This document shows positions 46,192 through 59,271 of a stretch of 64,000 bases of DNA, piece after piece (the first letter of the stretch is position 1; each line of letters begins with the position of its first letter). The stretch is from Saturnia japonica (Eukaryota; Arthropoda; Insecta; Lepidoptera; Saturniidae): positions 13,172,930-13,236,929 of the forward strand of contig CM065325.1 in the NCBI GenBank assembly GCA_033032175.1, given 5' to 3'. The position numbers and the translations under genes are program-made. Below the pieces are notes generated by a model. It searched no databases. It had not been told where the DNA came from and worked only from the letters and a program-made list of their open reading frames with translations.

Positions 46192-48024
46192 GTATCCTTT
46201 TTAAAAACTGTCTTTTCTTAATCATTGCAATGCGTTTCTTGTCATTATAAGACACTCACCAAGTCATAGTGTACTTAAAGGTATATATTGAAATATTTAA
46301 GGTATAACTTTAAACTTATTGATCTATTATCAATATGAATTTAAGGGTTAAATAGATAAAAATATATATAATTAACCCCACTTTCAGTTTTAAATGATTA
46401 ATTACCTGACTTTCACATGAATATAACATCTTTATTTTCTCAATGACAGTTCTAATTTGATAATTGTAGTGTTGTGACCAAATAAGTAATGATATTGATC
46501 TGAATGAATATCAATATGAAATAAGTAGTGACGATTCATCAGATTTTGATTAAAATAAATAAATAAAGATTTTTTGTCCTTATAATTATTTCGTTTCATT
46601 GTCGAGTACCTACCTATACCTACTTATTTTACAACAGCTTCAAAATTTTTGAAGAAGTTGGCATTATCAATCAAGAATTAATATGTGTAACATCTTGTAA
46701 TGAAATATAATATTAGTTAATAAATTTGTACAAAAGTATCTGGCAGTAGTTTATTTTCTTACATTTTGTAAAAAAATATTGGGTCTGTTATTGTGTTACA
46801 TTTATCGATATAGCTCCATACCTATCAGTTTTTCCGACTCTGGTATAACCTTGTATGTGTGTAAACGTCATATTTTTATAAAATAATGCATACATAATAA
46901 GATGCTTGTTCAAGTTTTCACAGGAGCTGTCATCGAGAAAATAAAGACATGAAATGGTATACTTTCATAATCATTTTTCAATATCTTAAACAGGGTGGTG
47001 GATCAGTCTAGCCTTTTAAAATATAACAGGATCTGGCTTTAATCCTGGGAAAGTTTAAAATACAATAATGCTTATATGTTTATATATATTTAATAAACAT
47101 TTCAACAAATCATATCCTATTTAAAACTAGTGGACAAATTAGTGGTTCACACTTGCTCTTGAATTTACACTTGTTAGAAAGTTAATATTAAACCAATAAT
47201 CTATGAAGTTTTATAAATAGACAAGTGATACTCTCACTAAAAGCAATTTCAACACTACAAAATTTGTTATCACCATTTTGAAACAAAAGAGATAGGAAAT
47301 CACAGAGTAAGGCGGAAACTCTGTTGTGCAAAAAGGACAAAAGTCTTTTCTTTCTCACACTGTTATCAAGTCTAAAGTGAACTGAAGCCAAGTGCTCACC
47401 ATTTACGATTGCATTTTTTTATGGTATAAAGGGGGCAAATGGGCAGGTGGCGCACCTGATGGAAAGTTATTACACCCGAGAGCTCGCAGATGCATTGCCG
47501 GCCTTTCAGGGGAGAATAAGCTCGCTTCTTAAAGGTCACCAGGTCATAACGGCTCCGAAAGATCTCAGGAGACAGCTGGTTCTTCAATGGTGCGTCAATG
47601 ACGTAACTACATATAAAATATCATTGCCAATGTAATTTTTTTATAGTAAGAAGAGTAAATCAACCTTAACATTTTATACAGCTATGATGCTGATTGCAAT
47701 CACTCCCCATGCCAGAGAAAAGGTCACACTGCCCACTGGGCACTAGTCTGTGGCATAATCATCATAGATGACCCAGGAGAAGACACAGAATATGACCCTA
47801 GAAATGTATTAGTACTTTGCAAACACGGAAAGTCAAAGTACCTAGCAGTATGGAATCTATTGGATTTAGATAAGAGCAACAAAAATTTAATGGAATTTTC
47901 TCCAAAGAAAGTCTCTGATGGGTTGACTTATGTTCTGCCTGAAGGTGGGATTGGAGGGGAGGATGGTTTGCGTGACCAATATCTAATATATGAGTTCTTA
48001 AAGCCCCATACTAATATGACCTAG
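45704..48024 (+). CDS. ACTMAP: Actin maturation protease (ACTMAP; C19orf54/UPF0692 family), two exons, complete
   Basis: Cysteine protease that in mammals removes the acetylated N-terminal residue of actin. Exon 1 45704-46191 (donor cc|gtatcc) and exon 2 47682-48024 (acceptor 'attttatacag') join as P-Y-D and give 276 residues. The N-terminus has a polyproline run (MCSIPPPPPPPL), as in human, where it contacts profilin-actin. The catalytic cysteine is C81 in QVGPTCGLVALSML. NGEMFSCKNM and AVLLVPYDADCNHSPC are family blocks. KGHTAHWALVCG holds the probable catalytic histidine (H181). C-terminal GKSKYLAVWNLLDLDKSN also matches the family. Shorter than human (351 aa), mainly in the proline-rich head. 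If the intron is retained, translation stops two residues past the donor (166 codons), without the histidine. Poly(A) signal ATTAAA at 48264-48269. Confidence 0.92.
46192..47681 (+). other. ACTMAP intron
   Basis: 1.49 kb, AT-rich. It contains a lepidopteran repeat at 47410-47592; otherwise nothing recognised. Confidence 0.7.
47410..47592 (+). repeat. Lepidopteran repeat 'gggcaaatgggcaggtggcg'
   Basis: 'gggcaaatgggcaggtggcgcacctgatgg…agttattacac' then 'gcagatgcattgccggcctt', a phrase widely repeated in lepidopteran introns. Class uncertain. Confidence 0.55.
47682..48024 (+). CDS. ACTMAP: ACTMAP exon 2
   Basis: Residues 163-276 from YDADCNHSPCQRKGHTAHW to the stop after FLKPHTNMT. Carries the probable catalytic histidine. 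The frame is open from the acceptor. Confidence 0.92.
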
Positions 48025-48263
48025 GTAGAATATAGAAAATAGGTTGTAATTATTTTAAATAATGTAATCATTGTTGCTCTTAAACCCTTGTATGTATTTT
48101 TCTACCTTGTTAATTATTGATTATTTAAGTTATAAAAGTGGTATATTGAAATGTGATAAGAACTTTCTACATATTTACAAGTAGAAAAAAAGAATGATAC
48201 TGAATGTTTCTACAATCTGTATTTTTTTATTATTATAATGACATTTTTATATGCCTACTTGAC

Positions 48264-48269
48264 ATTAAA
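48264..48269 (+). terminator. Poly(A) signal of ACTMAP
   Basis: ATTAAA about 240 bases after the stop codon, with T-rich sequence after it. Confidence 0.4.
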
Positions 48270-48399
48270 AGTTACTTACATAGAAATTTTATTTATTAAC
48301 ATTCATGTCTACACTACGATTACATGTAGAGTTATTTTTTTCTAAATTATTCGGTATTTAATTAATTGTTTAATTATTCGTTAGATTTAGCGTTTTTTT

Positions 48400-48662
48400 A
48401 TGTGACGATGTGGCCCAAGATGACAACACGCTAAGCCTAGTGGAAGACTGGCTCTCAAATGTTGCTTGGTGACCGGTTTTCAACTTGAAGGTGGTAGCTT
48501 GCCGGACAGGCATTAGAAAAATTCCTACCACCATGACATTGTTTCATCACAATGTTTTCCTTCACCGAAAGCTCTGGCTTATTGCAGGGATTCGAACTCA
48601 CGTCGAACGACGCGATGTCCGTATACATGCTAACACTGAGCCGTCATTCCTTCAGTTTGTAG
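48400..48662 (-). repeat. tRNA-derived SINE, copy near ACTMAP 3' end
   Basis: B-box GTTCGAATCCCTG on the minus strand at 48585-48597. Body 'ggcttagcgtg…ttgggccacatcgtcac' as in the copies at 4733 and 7087. The best-preserved promoter box of the set with 4733. Confidence 0.7.
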
Positions 48663-48679
48663 ATAATCTGCAAAAATAA

Positions 48680-51600
48680 GATATTCTTTCACTGTAGAAA
48701 GCTATGTTCAGGGTGATTGTAATAGACTGTATTTTATTGTTACATAGAGGTTATAGGTCATGCAGCCATATATTTTAATACTGACCCTACGACATGGATT
48801 AGTCGTACCTATATTACGATGTATGCTCGTAATATAAAACTCGCCAAACACAGCATCTCCGGAGGCGAAGAGCTAAAGTTATAAAAAACTTTTGAAATTC
48901 ATAAATTTTCAAAAGAGCACCACGTGGTTTCCTGGGCCCGCGAATGTGGCAAAAGTGAGCCCATAGTCTCGCACTGAAAGGGTTAAATTTGATAAAGTAA
49001 ATTAAGCGTACGAAGTCGCGGGCGGTTGCTAGTTAAGAAGGTACTTTAGCCTGGATTACTATTAAAATATACCAAGAAAAGTATTGTTATAAATTAATCA
49101 AATTATTACGTAGGTATCGGGTTATTTTATTATTAGTCAAATAATATAATTTTACCTACTTGCCAATTAATTGTAGAAACCTATTTATCAGTGGATATTT
49201 GTTGAATCATTATGACTGAGGCGCATAGTCTGATGCACTGGCTTTTCCACCCAAATGGATAAATTGAACAGAGAGGTTACGTGGTTAAATTAATATGATG
49301 CAGCTGATTAATTCAGAGGATTTTTGCATAGGTGAATACCACTATTTTTGATTTACTCATGATTTGGTCATGTTTGTATGAAAATAAATGAAACCACGAG
49401 TTTTCCCAAACAAATCGGTCGCCCAGCTGGGATAACCACATGCAGGTATTTAACTTTATTTCTCTAAACTCAGCACTGGGCTTTAGAGCTATAAGAAATG
49501 AACATGAATAACGTTTGGGGATTTATTTCTAAAACTAAAATTTTAAGGGGGGTTTTATTGGTAGACAAAATAGCACCCTAACAGTGGTCTGAAGCTTTAC
49601 AGGCTAAATTGCCTAGATTATGGACACATTGCACTGTGTGCACAAATCCCTAAATAAATATGTGTATTTTGTATACTAAAGCAAAAAAAAATCATATTGA
49701 ACACTTTTTTATGACTTTTTACTAACAAAATATGTATAACACTTAAGTATAATGAATTGTTAATAGGATATTAATAAAAGGATTGTTAATTTTAATGCAA
49801 AATTTTATTTGTACAATAAATACAAAAAATACTTGCAAATTATTTGATAAAAAATAATAAATCTCATCATCACATCTCTTAAAATTATAGCAATAAAAAT
49901 ATAAACCCATCTCTATTGAAAGAGCACAGTCAAGTTCGAAAGGAAACTAAAAATAACCTTTAAGAAACATATAAGACATTGCACAGTCTCTTCTTGCATT
50001 GCTTAAAAAAACCTGTCGATAATGACAATAAAATATTTTTTGTACTAATTTAATTCATCTTAGAGGACTTCACCTTATATGAAATGTATAAGTCTGTTTG
50101 GCCATTATAATTGTGATGATATTTTACGCATGGATAATACAATTTCTAGATAGTTGTATATAATCTCTAAGGAAAATGAACAATTCAAGCAGTCAAACGA
50201 GAGTGACCCGCTATAGTTAGCCAACGGTAATGAGATCAAATTAGGAAGCGGGTCATAACTTTGGCAAAACAGCACGAGTCGACCTTCTAAGCGCGTCTGA
50301 TACAAAATTAGGCAATGTTCCACTTTGCCATTATCTAAGTTCTGACATCATACATCCATAAAATTGGCCGCTTCCCAAGCCCTCAGAGACATGTGACATG
50401 CTTCTTTGTTTGTCTACCTCCTACACTAATCGAATAAAGTAATATCAGTTTCGACTAGAGTTGCCATAATTAAATTAAAAAAAATACGCTTTTTTTAAAT
50501 AGAAACTAAGTAAGGTGGTATTAAATTTAGGGCAGCAGATTTTCCAATCGTCAGATGACTTATCTGAGCAGCACTTTTTCGAATTTTGAGAGGATTTCCA
50601 TACATTATCCATCAAAATGACAAACTTATTTCTCAAAGTTATCCAATGATTGAAAAATCGGCCATTAAACAGTTTTGACAAAGAATTTAGTATAGATAAC
50701 TACCATAATATGGTATCATATATGAGCAATAGTTTGTTGAATAAAGTTATTTTGTCAACCCTACCGCGATTGTAATATTATGTTCTTTTTAAAATAAACT
50801 AGCAAAGTTCAATTATTTAAAATTCTTTTTTTGGTAGATTCTAAGCATATTTTCTAGGAAGGAAGGCAACCCTATTTTCAACTAGCATTCACAGTGCTAT
50901 CATGTCAATACATAAGTTGTTGATATATGAATATTTATATAATATTATGTCCATACCTCTGGGACCGATAAATAAATACGCTTATAATTTTATTGTGACC
51001 CGATGTATCATATTATTAATACAAATCTTAACACATTACATTATATAATTTTAATTTCATACATGAATTGTTAGGGAAGACTTAATACTTTTGGTTTTTC
51101 AAACGTCTCGTTAAAAACAAAAATAAAAATACACCGGATAAAAACATTCTTTTGTTTGCTCAACTATGAATGATGATAAATAAATAACATAATATAGTTC
51201 ATTTTCATATTAATATAAATGATAATGCCCACCATTTAGAATTGCCTCTGTACTATGGAGGGTAGGCATAAAAAGAATTATCTTATAGGAAGGACAAGTC
51301 GAAAAAGGTCCAACTATAAGCAGCAAATTACAATTCAAAAACCCATCAAAATATCGCTAGAGTAGCAAGAGAGAATGATAATTTTCGTGATTTTATAATT
51401 TTTACTATAGTAAAACTTAAAAAATAATAACTTTTAGTGCTATCTTTAAAAGTTACGCACTTGCTACATTGGCGCCAACCTAATTTGACGCTTTTCGACG
51501 GACACTTTTATACATAGAGACGGTACTCTATTCGCCATGCTATGTACGAACAAAAAACGTTTTTCTTTGTGTCACGTGTTAAAATATTTTTTTACTCAAA

Positions 51601-51945
51601 ATAAAATCATGAAATGTTAAGCAAAAAGACTTATTAGACTCGGCTGTGATACTCTAATAAGACTTACGAATCTCATATTTAATAGAATTAATATTATTAA
51701 ACTATGGTTTAAAGTCTTCCCACAAAATTTACACTGAATTATTGAATAGTATAAGTAAACTACTTTACTGAATATATTAGTATGTATTGCATATTTATTG
51801 TTTTAAAATTGCGAGACCCCTATTTCCAACAAATAATCTTTTAGTTTTTTTTTAATGTACTAATATAGCTTGTTAAAACCTATTTGATGTGTGCAAATTA
51901 TTTTTATCTTTGTTATAAAGTTTATTAGTTATAATAATTTCCAAA
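48680..51945. other. Intergenic region
   Basis: No gene seen. 'tacgaagtcgcgggcggttgctag' at 49010-49033 is the end of a lepidopteran repeat. A less AT-rich patch at 50160-50330 may be an old element. Otherwise nothing recognised. Confidence 0.4.
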
Positions 51946-51951
51946 GACATA

Positions 51952-54900
51952 CCGTAGTTGCACCAGTGCTGGACACTGAACCAGTGTTGGACTATTTTTA
52001 TTTCAATTTCATATAATAAGGGGTAGAAATTAAATTTTACTTTTGCCAACCCTGATTAATAATCTATGCCTTCTCAGCCTTCAAATTGACAAATGTCAAT
52101 CGAATCTGACATTTTATAAAAACTTGGCCAAGTAATCTTTTTGTCAAGTCGAACATTTCACAAAATATCACGATTTATTAGCACAATCTTTAAGGATGTG
52201 TGTTCATACTTTTGTTCATTGCTTCTTTTTTATTGTAAGTATTGATATTTGTCTGTATTTATGTTTTTATAGGTAATACAATGCAGTATTGGAATGATTT
52301 AAACATCTCACTTTGCAGGTTAGGCTTTTAAGCACAGTGTTCATTACCGGTTTCGTAATTGAGCCTAAACTCAGTTATAAACATGTGTCGATATTAGTTA
52401 CTTTTAAAGATTTCAGATTTCTGTGTTTACATTTGTCATTCTTTATTGAAATAATAAGTAGCTTTATGTAAAAGTGGCTTTACTCCATTTTTTCCAGTAT
52501 TGGACAGTGTCCATAATTGGATGTTCATCATTGGGTCATAAGCATAATTTCACTTACATTAATTTTAGATGGCGCCGAAAAAAGATTATACGCCACAACA
52601 AATGGGATTGGCTATTGAAGCTGTAAAAAGGGGAAAAAAATTGCGACTGCCGTTAAAAGATTTGGCGTACCGAGAATCACTTTATAAAATAAAGTTACGG
52701 GGAAGTCTCCTGTTGTTTGTGATATGGGACCTCAAACTAATCTCACAAAATATGAAGAGGATATTTTGGTGAAATGGCTACTTGCGTTAGCAGATCGTCA
52801 TTTTTCCATTACAAAAGAGCATTTACTTGACACTGGGAAAAATGGTTTCAGTCATTTCTGAGATGATATCCAGAAGTAGTCGAAAAAACCGCTCAAAATA
52901 TTACTAGAGCAAGAGACCATGTTAAAGAAGAACACATACGACAGTGGTTTACAGAAGGTAAACAGTACCTAGAAAATAAAAACATAATAAATGTGCTAGA
53001 TGACCCAACTCGTGTATCCAACGCTGACGAAAGTGCGTTTTTTCTATCACCTAAACCCGGTAAGGTTTTAGCAAAACGGGGTGATAATAATCTATACAGT
53101 TCAGGAGGCGATGAAAAGGACAATCTATCGGTTCTCATTACTGGCAATGCAGCTGGTGTTCTAGCGCCTCCTATGATATTATATTCATATGAGAGGATAT
53201 CCCTTCTAATATTTCGGCAAATATACCCAAAGACTGGGCTGTTGGCAAATCCGAATCAGGGTGGATGTGTAGTATCACCTTTTTCGAGTATGTGAGCAAT
53301 ATATTTAATCCCTGACTTGAGCATAAACACATCAAAAAACCCATAGTATTCTTTCTGGATGGTCATAAATCACACTTAACTCTACATTTATCAAATTTTT
53401 GTACAGAAAACGGCATTGAACAGCTTGCATTGTACCCAAACTCCACTCATATTCTCCAACCAATGGACTTAGCGGTATTTCATCCTTTAAAATGGGCGTG
53501 GAAGAAAGAAGTCACCCAGTGGAAAAAGAACACCTTGAGAAACTCTTAAGAAAGAACATTTTGCTCCGGTGTTAAAGAAAGCCATAAATTATTTATCTCT
53601 TGAATGTGTTCAAAATGGATTCAGAGCTGGCGGGCTGCATCCTTTCGGTGTAGACTATATTGACATGACAAAAATTCGGGGTCATCAAGATATCGTTAGT
53701 AGAAGAGACTCAAAGCAATCAGATTTTATAAATTATTTAGAATCTGAAATTGTCAATATTTTTTCATTGCAAAAGCTGAATATGTTCAATTCATTATACT
53801 ATAAAGATAGAACTACTTTAGAACGTTCATTACCTGCAGAAGATGTTACCTTATATATATTATGGGCTAAAAACAAACTGGTGTCATTATCAAACAATGA
53901 TCCCTGTTCAAGCTTAATATCAGTAGATAGTCCGCCTTCAACTTCAAACTTTGGACAGGCCCGAATTCTAATAACTCCCACTAAAAATACTGAAAAACCT
54001 TCATCCATATCATCAGCAACAGTCGTTACTGAAGATACTTTGACTACAGGATATGAACAATGCCGTATTGAAAGTGTATCTTTTGTAGAATCTTCGAAAG
54101 AACCGCCATTAACCTTTAATGGCACAATAATTTCAGATATTGTGCCTTCAACTTCAAATGAGGGACACAATCATATAGAACTTTCAAATTTGGATACAAC
54201 ACCTGTCGAAAAAGCTAATACGCTTGTTGGTTCAAGTATACCGTCACTATACTTAGATAAAAATATGCCAGGAAACAAAAACTCAGCTAATCCTGTCCAA
54301 ACTCCAATTAAAAATGATTTAAGTAAGAAAATAAGTGTGAATGTACCATCTCCTTTTAAAAGATATCTATTCTGGCCAGAGGAAGAAGTAAGCACGAAGA
54401 AACGTACTAAAAAAGAAAAAATACCCTGTGCAGTGACAAACCAAGCTTGAAAGAATATCACAAGAAAAAAGAATTAGAAAAGAAACGTCAAAATGAAGAA
54501 AAAGAAGAGAGCCAAATTAAGGCTAAAGAAAAGAAACTTAAAGTTGAAATTAACTGAAGAGAAAAAACGCAAAAGAAGAGTATTACAAAGTTCAGAATCT
54601 GAAGAAGAACCTCTCGTAAATGTAAAAAACAAATAATTACAAAATCAACATTACACATTGGTTCGTACGTTATTGTTCAGTAAAAAGGAGAATATTTTCC
54701 TGGAAAAATAGAAAATATAGATGAAGATCAATTTGAGATAAGTACAATGACACTATCTACAGGGAATTCTTTTAGATAGCCTGCCATGCTAGATAAGATA
54801 TGGTACAGGAAGAAAGATATTTTAGAGAAAATAGAAGAGCCTACACTGTTAAACAAAAGAGGAGTCTATAAAGTAAAAGATGTGGAAAGATATCTACCTG

Positions 54901-55429
54901 ATATTTATGATATATGATTTTATACCTACAATAATAATAAAAAAATAGAATGTTATCAAACTTCAAAGCAAACTAAGAGACTGAAATTGGGGTTAAGTTC
55001 CTAAATATACTTAGTATTTAAGTTAAATTGTTAATACCTCGTAGGTACATGTTAATTATATTAAAATAAAACATTTTGGTCAACAGTCATGCTTATTTTA
55101 TCTATCCCTTCTATGTAAATAACTTATTTAATTACTGGACTGGATGTCGAATATAGGGTGTCGGTCATTAGGTAATGTGTCCAACACTGTGTGTCCATCA
55201 GTGGATTTTAAATGTCCATTACTGTAGTTTTCGAACAGACATATTTTTTAAAGAATATCTCGAAATATATTAATTATTGTTAAAAATTTTTTGGTTTTAA
55301 CTATTACTAATAAATACTATCCTGTACAAAACACAGGCATTTCCACAATTATCAAACAAAACATTATGTTTATATTGCGGTGAAAGTGAAATTTTTCCCT
55401 TAAAGTGTCCATAATTGGTTCAACTACGG
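51952..55429 (+). mobile_element. Pogo/Tigger-like DNA transposon with TIRs and TA duplication, 3.5 kb
   Basis: Left end CCGTAGTTGCACCAGTGCTG then GACACT; right end reverse-complemented CCGTAGTTGAACCAATTATG then GACACT. TA on both sides (51950-51951, 55430-55431), as for Tc1/mariner/pogo elements. Subterminal copies of 'ttggac…gtgtcca' at 51985-51995, 52497-52515, 55178-55190 and 55404-55414. It encodes a broken DDE transposase. Confidence 0.85.
52569..54917 (+). pseudogene. Pogo/Tigger-like DDE transposase with C-terminal extension (decayed)
   Basis: MAPKKDYTPQQMGLAIEAVK is the start of a Psq-type helix-turn-helix. A frameshift follows near 52665, then TKYEEDILVKWLLALADRHF (CENP-B-type second HTH) and a stop at 52859-52861. 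Catalytic region: VSNADESAFFLSP (first D), IVFFLDGHKSHLTLH (second D) and HILQPMDLAVFHPLKW (third D), separated by stops. LSLECVQNGFRAGGLHPF opens an 880-base intact frame with a long low-complexity tail, then after more breaks GEYFPGKIENIDEDQFEIST and YLPDIYDI. The last block occurs at the C-terminus of other insect pogo/jerky-like proteins. At least five disabling changes. Confidence 0.82.
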
Positions 55430-55463
55430 TATTTAGTTCTACTAATGGTCGCCCATTGATCGG

Positions 55464-55612
55464 TAACAGATATTATAGATAAATTTTAGCTTTCTCCACA
55501 TTACACTTTAACCATGCCAAATCTCACAGACTTCCGTGCACGCAATACACTTAAAAAGGAATCCGAAGTTTTCTTCTCACGTATTATTATATTATTTATT
55601 ATTATGTTTATG
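55464..55612. repeat. Interspersed repeat, copy 2 (pairs with 43130-43305)
   Basis: Same phrases as copy 1; ends in an (ATT)n-like tract 'attattatattatttattatt'. Confidence 0.6.
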
Positions 55613-58600
55613 GTAACATTTCGTTACTTTTAAATATCGACAAATACTGACCTGACACTGACCAATCACATAGTTAAAGCAAAAAAATATTAGTTAGAAT
55701 AGGGGTTCGATTGAGCGAAAAATGTCGATTATTACATCATTATTCGACTTCTTAACCTATGCGTGTATACAAACGTTTGTCTTGAAGAAGAAATAATGCG
55801 TAAATCCTTCAATAATACGCAAACGATTGTTGCCTTCATAGACTATACATATTATAAGAATACATCAAGATAATACACACCTATAAATGTATTTAGAGTA
55901 TAATTATTCATCAATGAAAAATATTATTATTTAGTAGTCTGAATCAAAGAAGGACTTATATTAGTACTAGTACTATGCGTTTCAAATGAGAAGATAACTG
56001 CGTCAGCGCCAACTTCATTCACTACTTTTCAAAATTGTACAGCCAGCAAAAAAAAGAACATAAATGTTTTTGTTGCCTTTTGTTGTATTTTAAGCCTTAT
56101 TTAGTTACGAGTAGGTATATTCCCTATCATAGAAAAAAATACGTAGAAACGCAATACAAACATATCTTGTTCATTGTATGCTACAAATCACAGTACAAAC
56201 ATTAAAATTTCTAATTCTCTAATTTATTTCTCTTGTATATATTTTCTATTATTAAGTAAAATATAAGCCTTTGTGTTCTATAAAATTATGACCCGTCACA
56301 TGGCATAATGTTTATAGGTTTGATAGATATCCTTCGTATTTGAAATGCATAGTACCTATATCATTATATCTGACCAGAAGATATATTTCTCGAATCAATG
56401 TTAAAAAATGTACTTCATTACATCGATACAATGTCGTCTTACTCTCTTAAAAGGAACATAAATATTTAATCGATTATACATACGGATGATAATGTTTACA
56501 GATATGTAATAATCAGTTATCGCACGATACGGAATCGAGACCTTTCGAACAATCTGAACGCAACAAATATAATACGTAAAGTAAAAACAATAACAAATAC
56601 TACATAACTGACTTGTGCGAATATTTCGCGCATTATCGATACAGATAAACAAAATAACAGCTGACATAATAATTAAATAGATGGCGCCTCCTACATGGTA
56701 CGCATTTTATTAGTCGTTTTATTTATTTATACCAAAATAATATTAACTTTACATGCGCTTTAAACAGTACATTGTCTGCTGTAATAAGGAATTACGAACG
56801 AGAGTCTATTAGAAGCCCAAAGTCGAAGACTAACTGAATATTTTTCATCACATTTACGAGTAGTGAATATTACTTCACGATACTAGTCGACTTAACAAAT
56901 ACTAATTTCTACAGAGCGTGTTTTTTTTAATGCGTTTGGCGGACTAGTGTTCCATAGATAATACAAATATGTTGCGTTCAGAAACGTAAAAGGCGCAAAG
57001 ACGCATGCAGCCAAATGGATTATAAAAAAAATGGTATCAATTGCAAAAGCCATTACGCCCTCGGGCGTTAGTGCAAGTCCCTCGGGTTTTATTTAGGGGA
57101 TTATACCCGAAGTAGCCTGCGTGTTATGACACTGTTTACGTGCAAGTGTGATGAAAATGATATTTTAATCATTAATTTTGATGTTGAATTATGAGAGATA
57201 TGGAGTTGCCAGGAGAAAATACTTATGACAAATGATATATAGAAACACTGCAACTACAATACATACCCGATGTTAAACGAATGAAATACCTTATTGGGAC
57301 ATGAACATCATTAAAAAAAGAGCAGGTGCAACTAAGTACACGTGACAGAAGTAAAACTTTATAGCAAACTTTGCATTTTTATAATACATCATTCGTCTTT
57401 GTTGTTTGACTATACGCGTGCATACACTTGTCTTATTCTATCGCGCTCGTCTATCTCTTCGGTTTATAGAATAGTTTATTCTTTCCCTCTCTCTCTCTCA
57501 TTGGGCAAGTTCTTATTTATCGACAGAAAACGTTACGTTGCACATAAAACGTTGCAGTTATATTCAACCTTTGAATTTCATTTAAAAAAATTAACTGGAA
57601 ATATATTTTAACAAAAGTACAATGAAAAACTATAGAACCAGCCTATATATGGTGGATATCGATTCCATTTCACGCTAATATTTACAGAATTATTTAACAC
57701 TGCGGCCGATAGGCTTACAAATGCGAACATGTCTATTTCTAAACACGACAACTTACTTTATGTATGGTGGTCGTTAAAACGATGAAATTGTATCAAATAG
57801 CGTAATTTATTATGTTTTATATTTGCGGAAGATTTATTTATTACCTACATGCTTCATATAAGTCGGAAACAGACATACTGACATACACACAATTATTGGA
57901 TATACACAGACTACAAACTATTACATATAAATACATATGTATATAGTATTGAGAATAACATATCTACCCTAAGATATTATAGAATCGTTGCCCGGTACGG
58001 TACACAACTACCGTCGATACGGTATAGTTGACACTACCCGACATTTATAAAACAAGCTAGCCGAAATCAGAATTAAAATGTTCCAAATTGGCTCGGAATT
58101 ATTTACGAATTTATCCACAAAGTCGATCATATCTAACGTTGCAGCTAAAATAAATAAGAAAATGGAAACCGCTTAGGAAGTTCACTATGATTATAGATTA
58201 TTACAACAAGATTATTAGAAAAAAAAAACTATTATTACCATCAATGTACAAAATTTTAAAAAAAGTACATTAATTTAGCTGCATTTTTATAAAAAATATG
58301 TACGCAACGATGACATAACAACGAAAAAAACTCCATCCACTAATCACAGATATACATAAAACTACTAAAAACGCTCTCGTACGTCAACGAACGAAAAACG
58401 TAAACTTTGATATGTGCCGTCGAAATCACCGAAGCTTCCCGGTAAACAATTCGCCGATACTAATCTATAAAAACTATATACACATATATTGGAAATGTCA
58501 CGAACCGTTATACATCCGATATACACAGAGGTACGAAGGATCACCAACGTTACCACAATAATAATTAATATTATAAATACTAATAATGAATGACTATATT

Positions 58601-59271
58601 GCATATCATAACACTATAGTTAATATTGAGCCTTTATTATGTAACTTGAATTCAAAACACGGCGATTAATCAACATGCTAATATCGATAAATACACACAC
58701 TAACGCGATACACTCAGTAAACTTTCGATAAATACGTTTATCGATATCGATTAGCGACATCAAATGAATGAATGAATTAAACAATGAACATTGTTTTAAA
58801 TATTAGTCACAGATAAAAACATCGATTTTTTTTTTTCAGTTAATTACGAAGAAATAATTTATCAATATCGATAAACAAACTACATATATTATAAATTCAT
58901 TACACCCTATCCAAATTACACAACAAAAGCCTTGTAAAACGCCTACGAATCTATATAAATCATGGCAGCTCGAAAGCCTAATAAATTATATTCTATTGGA
59001 AAATATGTATTTTTTTCTTGTTATATATCTATTAATAGCAAATCATTGTTACGCTAAAATCGAGCACAACGACAATGGAATAAACACCGACCGACTACCG
59101 ATTTAGAGCCTCATTTTGTCCCCGGACGCCGACGCGTCCGTGAATCGAAGTCCTTTACGAGGGACAAGCTAAAATGGCCGTTCTAGAACTACGTACCGTC
59201 AAACGCGCTTCGAGAAATTGTTTGACGGACTAGCGACGTGAAGGTAAAGCGGAGCGTAGATCGACGCAGGC
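55613..59271 (-). other. Region 3' of PACS; probable long 3' UTR at its right side
   Basis: No protein gene seen. Its right part must include the PACS 3' UTR, but the poly(A) site cannot be chosen among many minus-strand AATAAA copies. (CT)n at 57486-57500. A cluster of ATCGATA words at 58680-58875. Confidence 0.4.
58680..58875. promoter_or_regulatory. Cluster of TATCGATA/DRE-like words
   Basis: At least five ATCGATA/TATCGAT words within 200 bases (58682, 58725, 58738-58750, 58820, 58867). In Drosophila TATCGATA is bound by DREF and BEAF-32. Function here unknown; AT-rich chance is possible. Confidence 0.25.
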
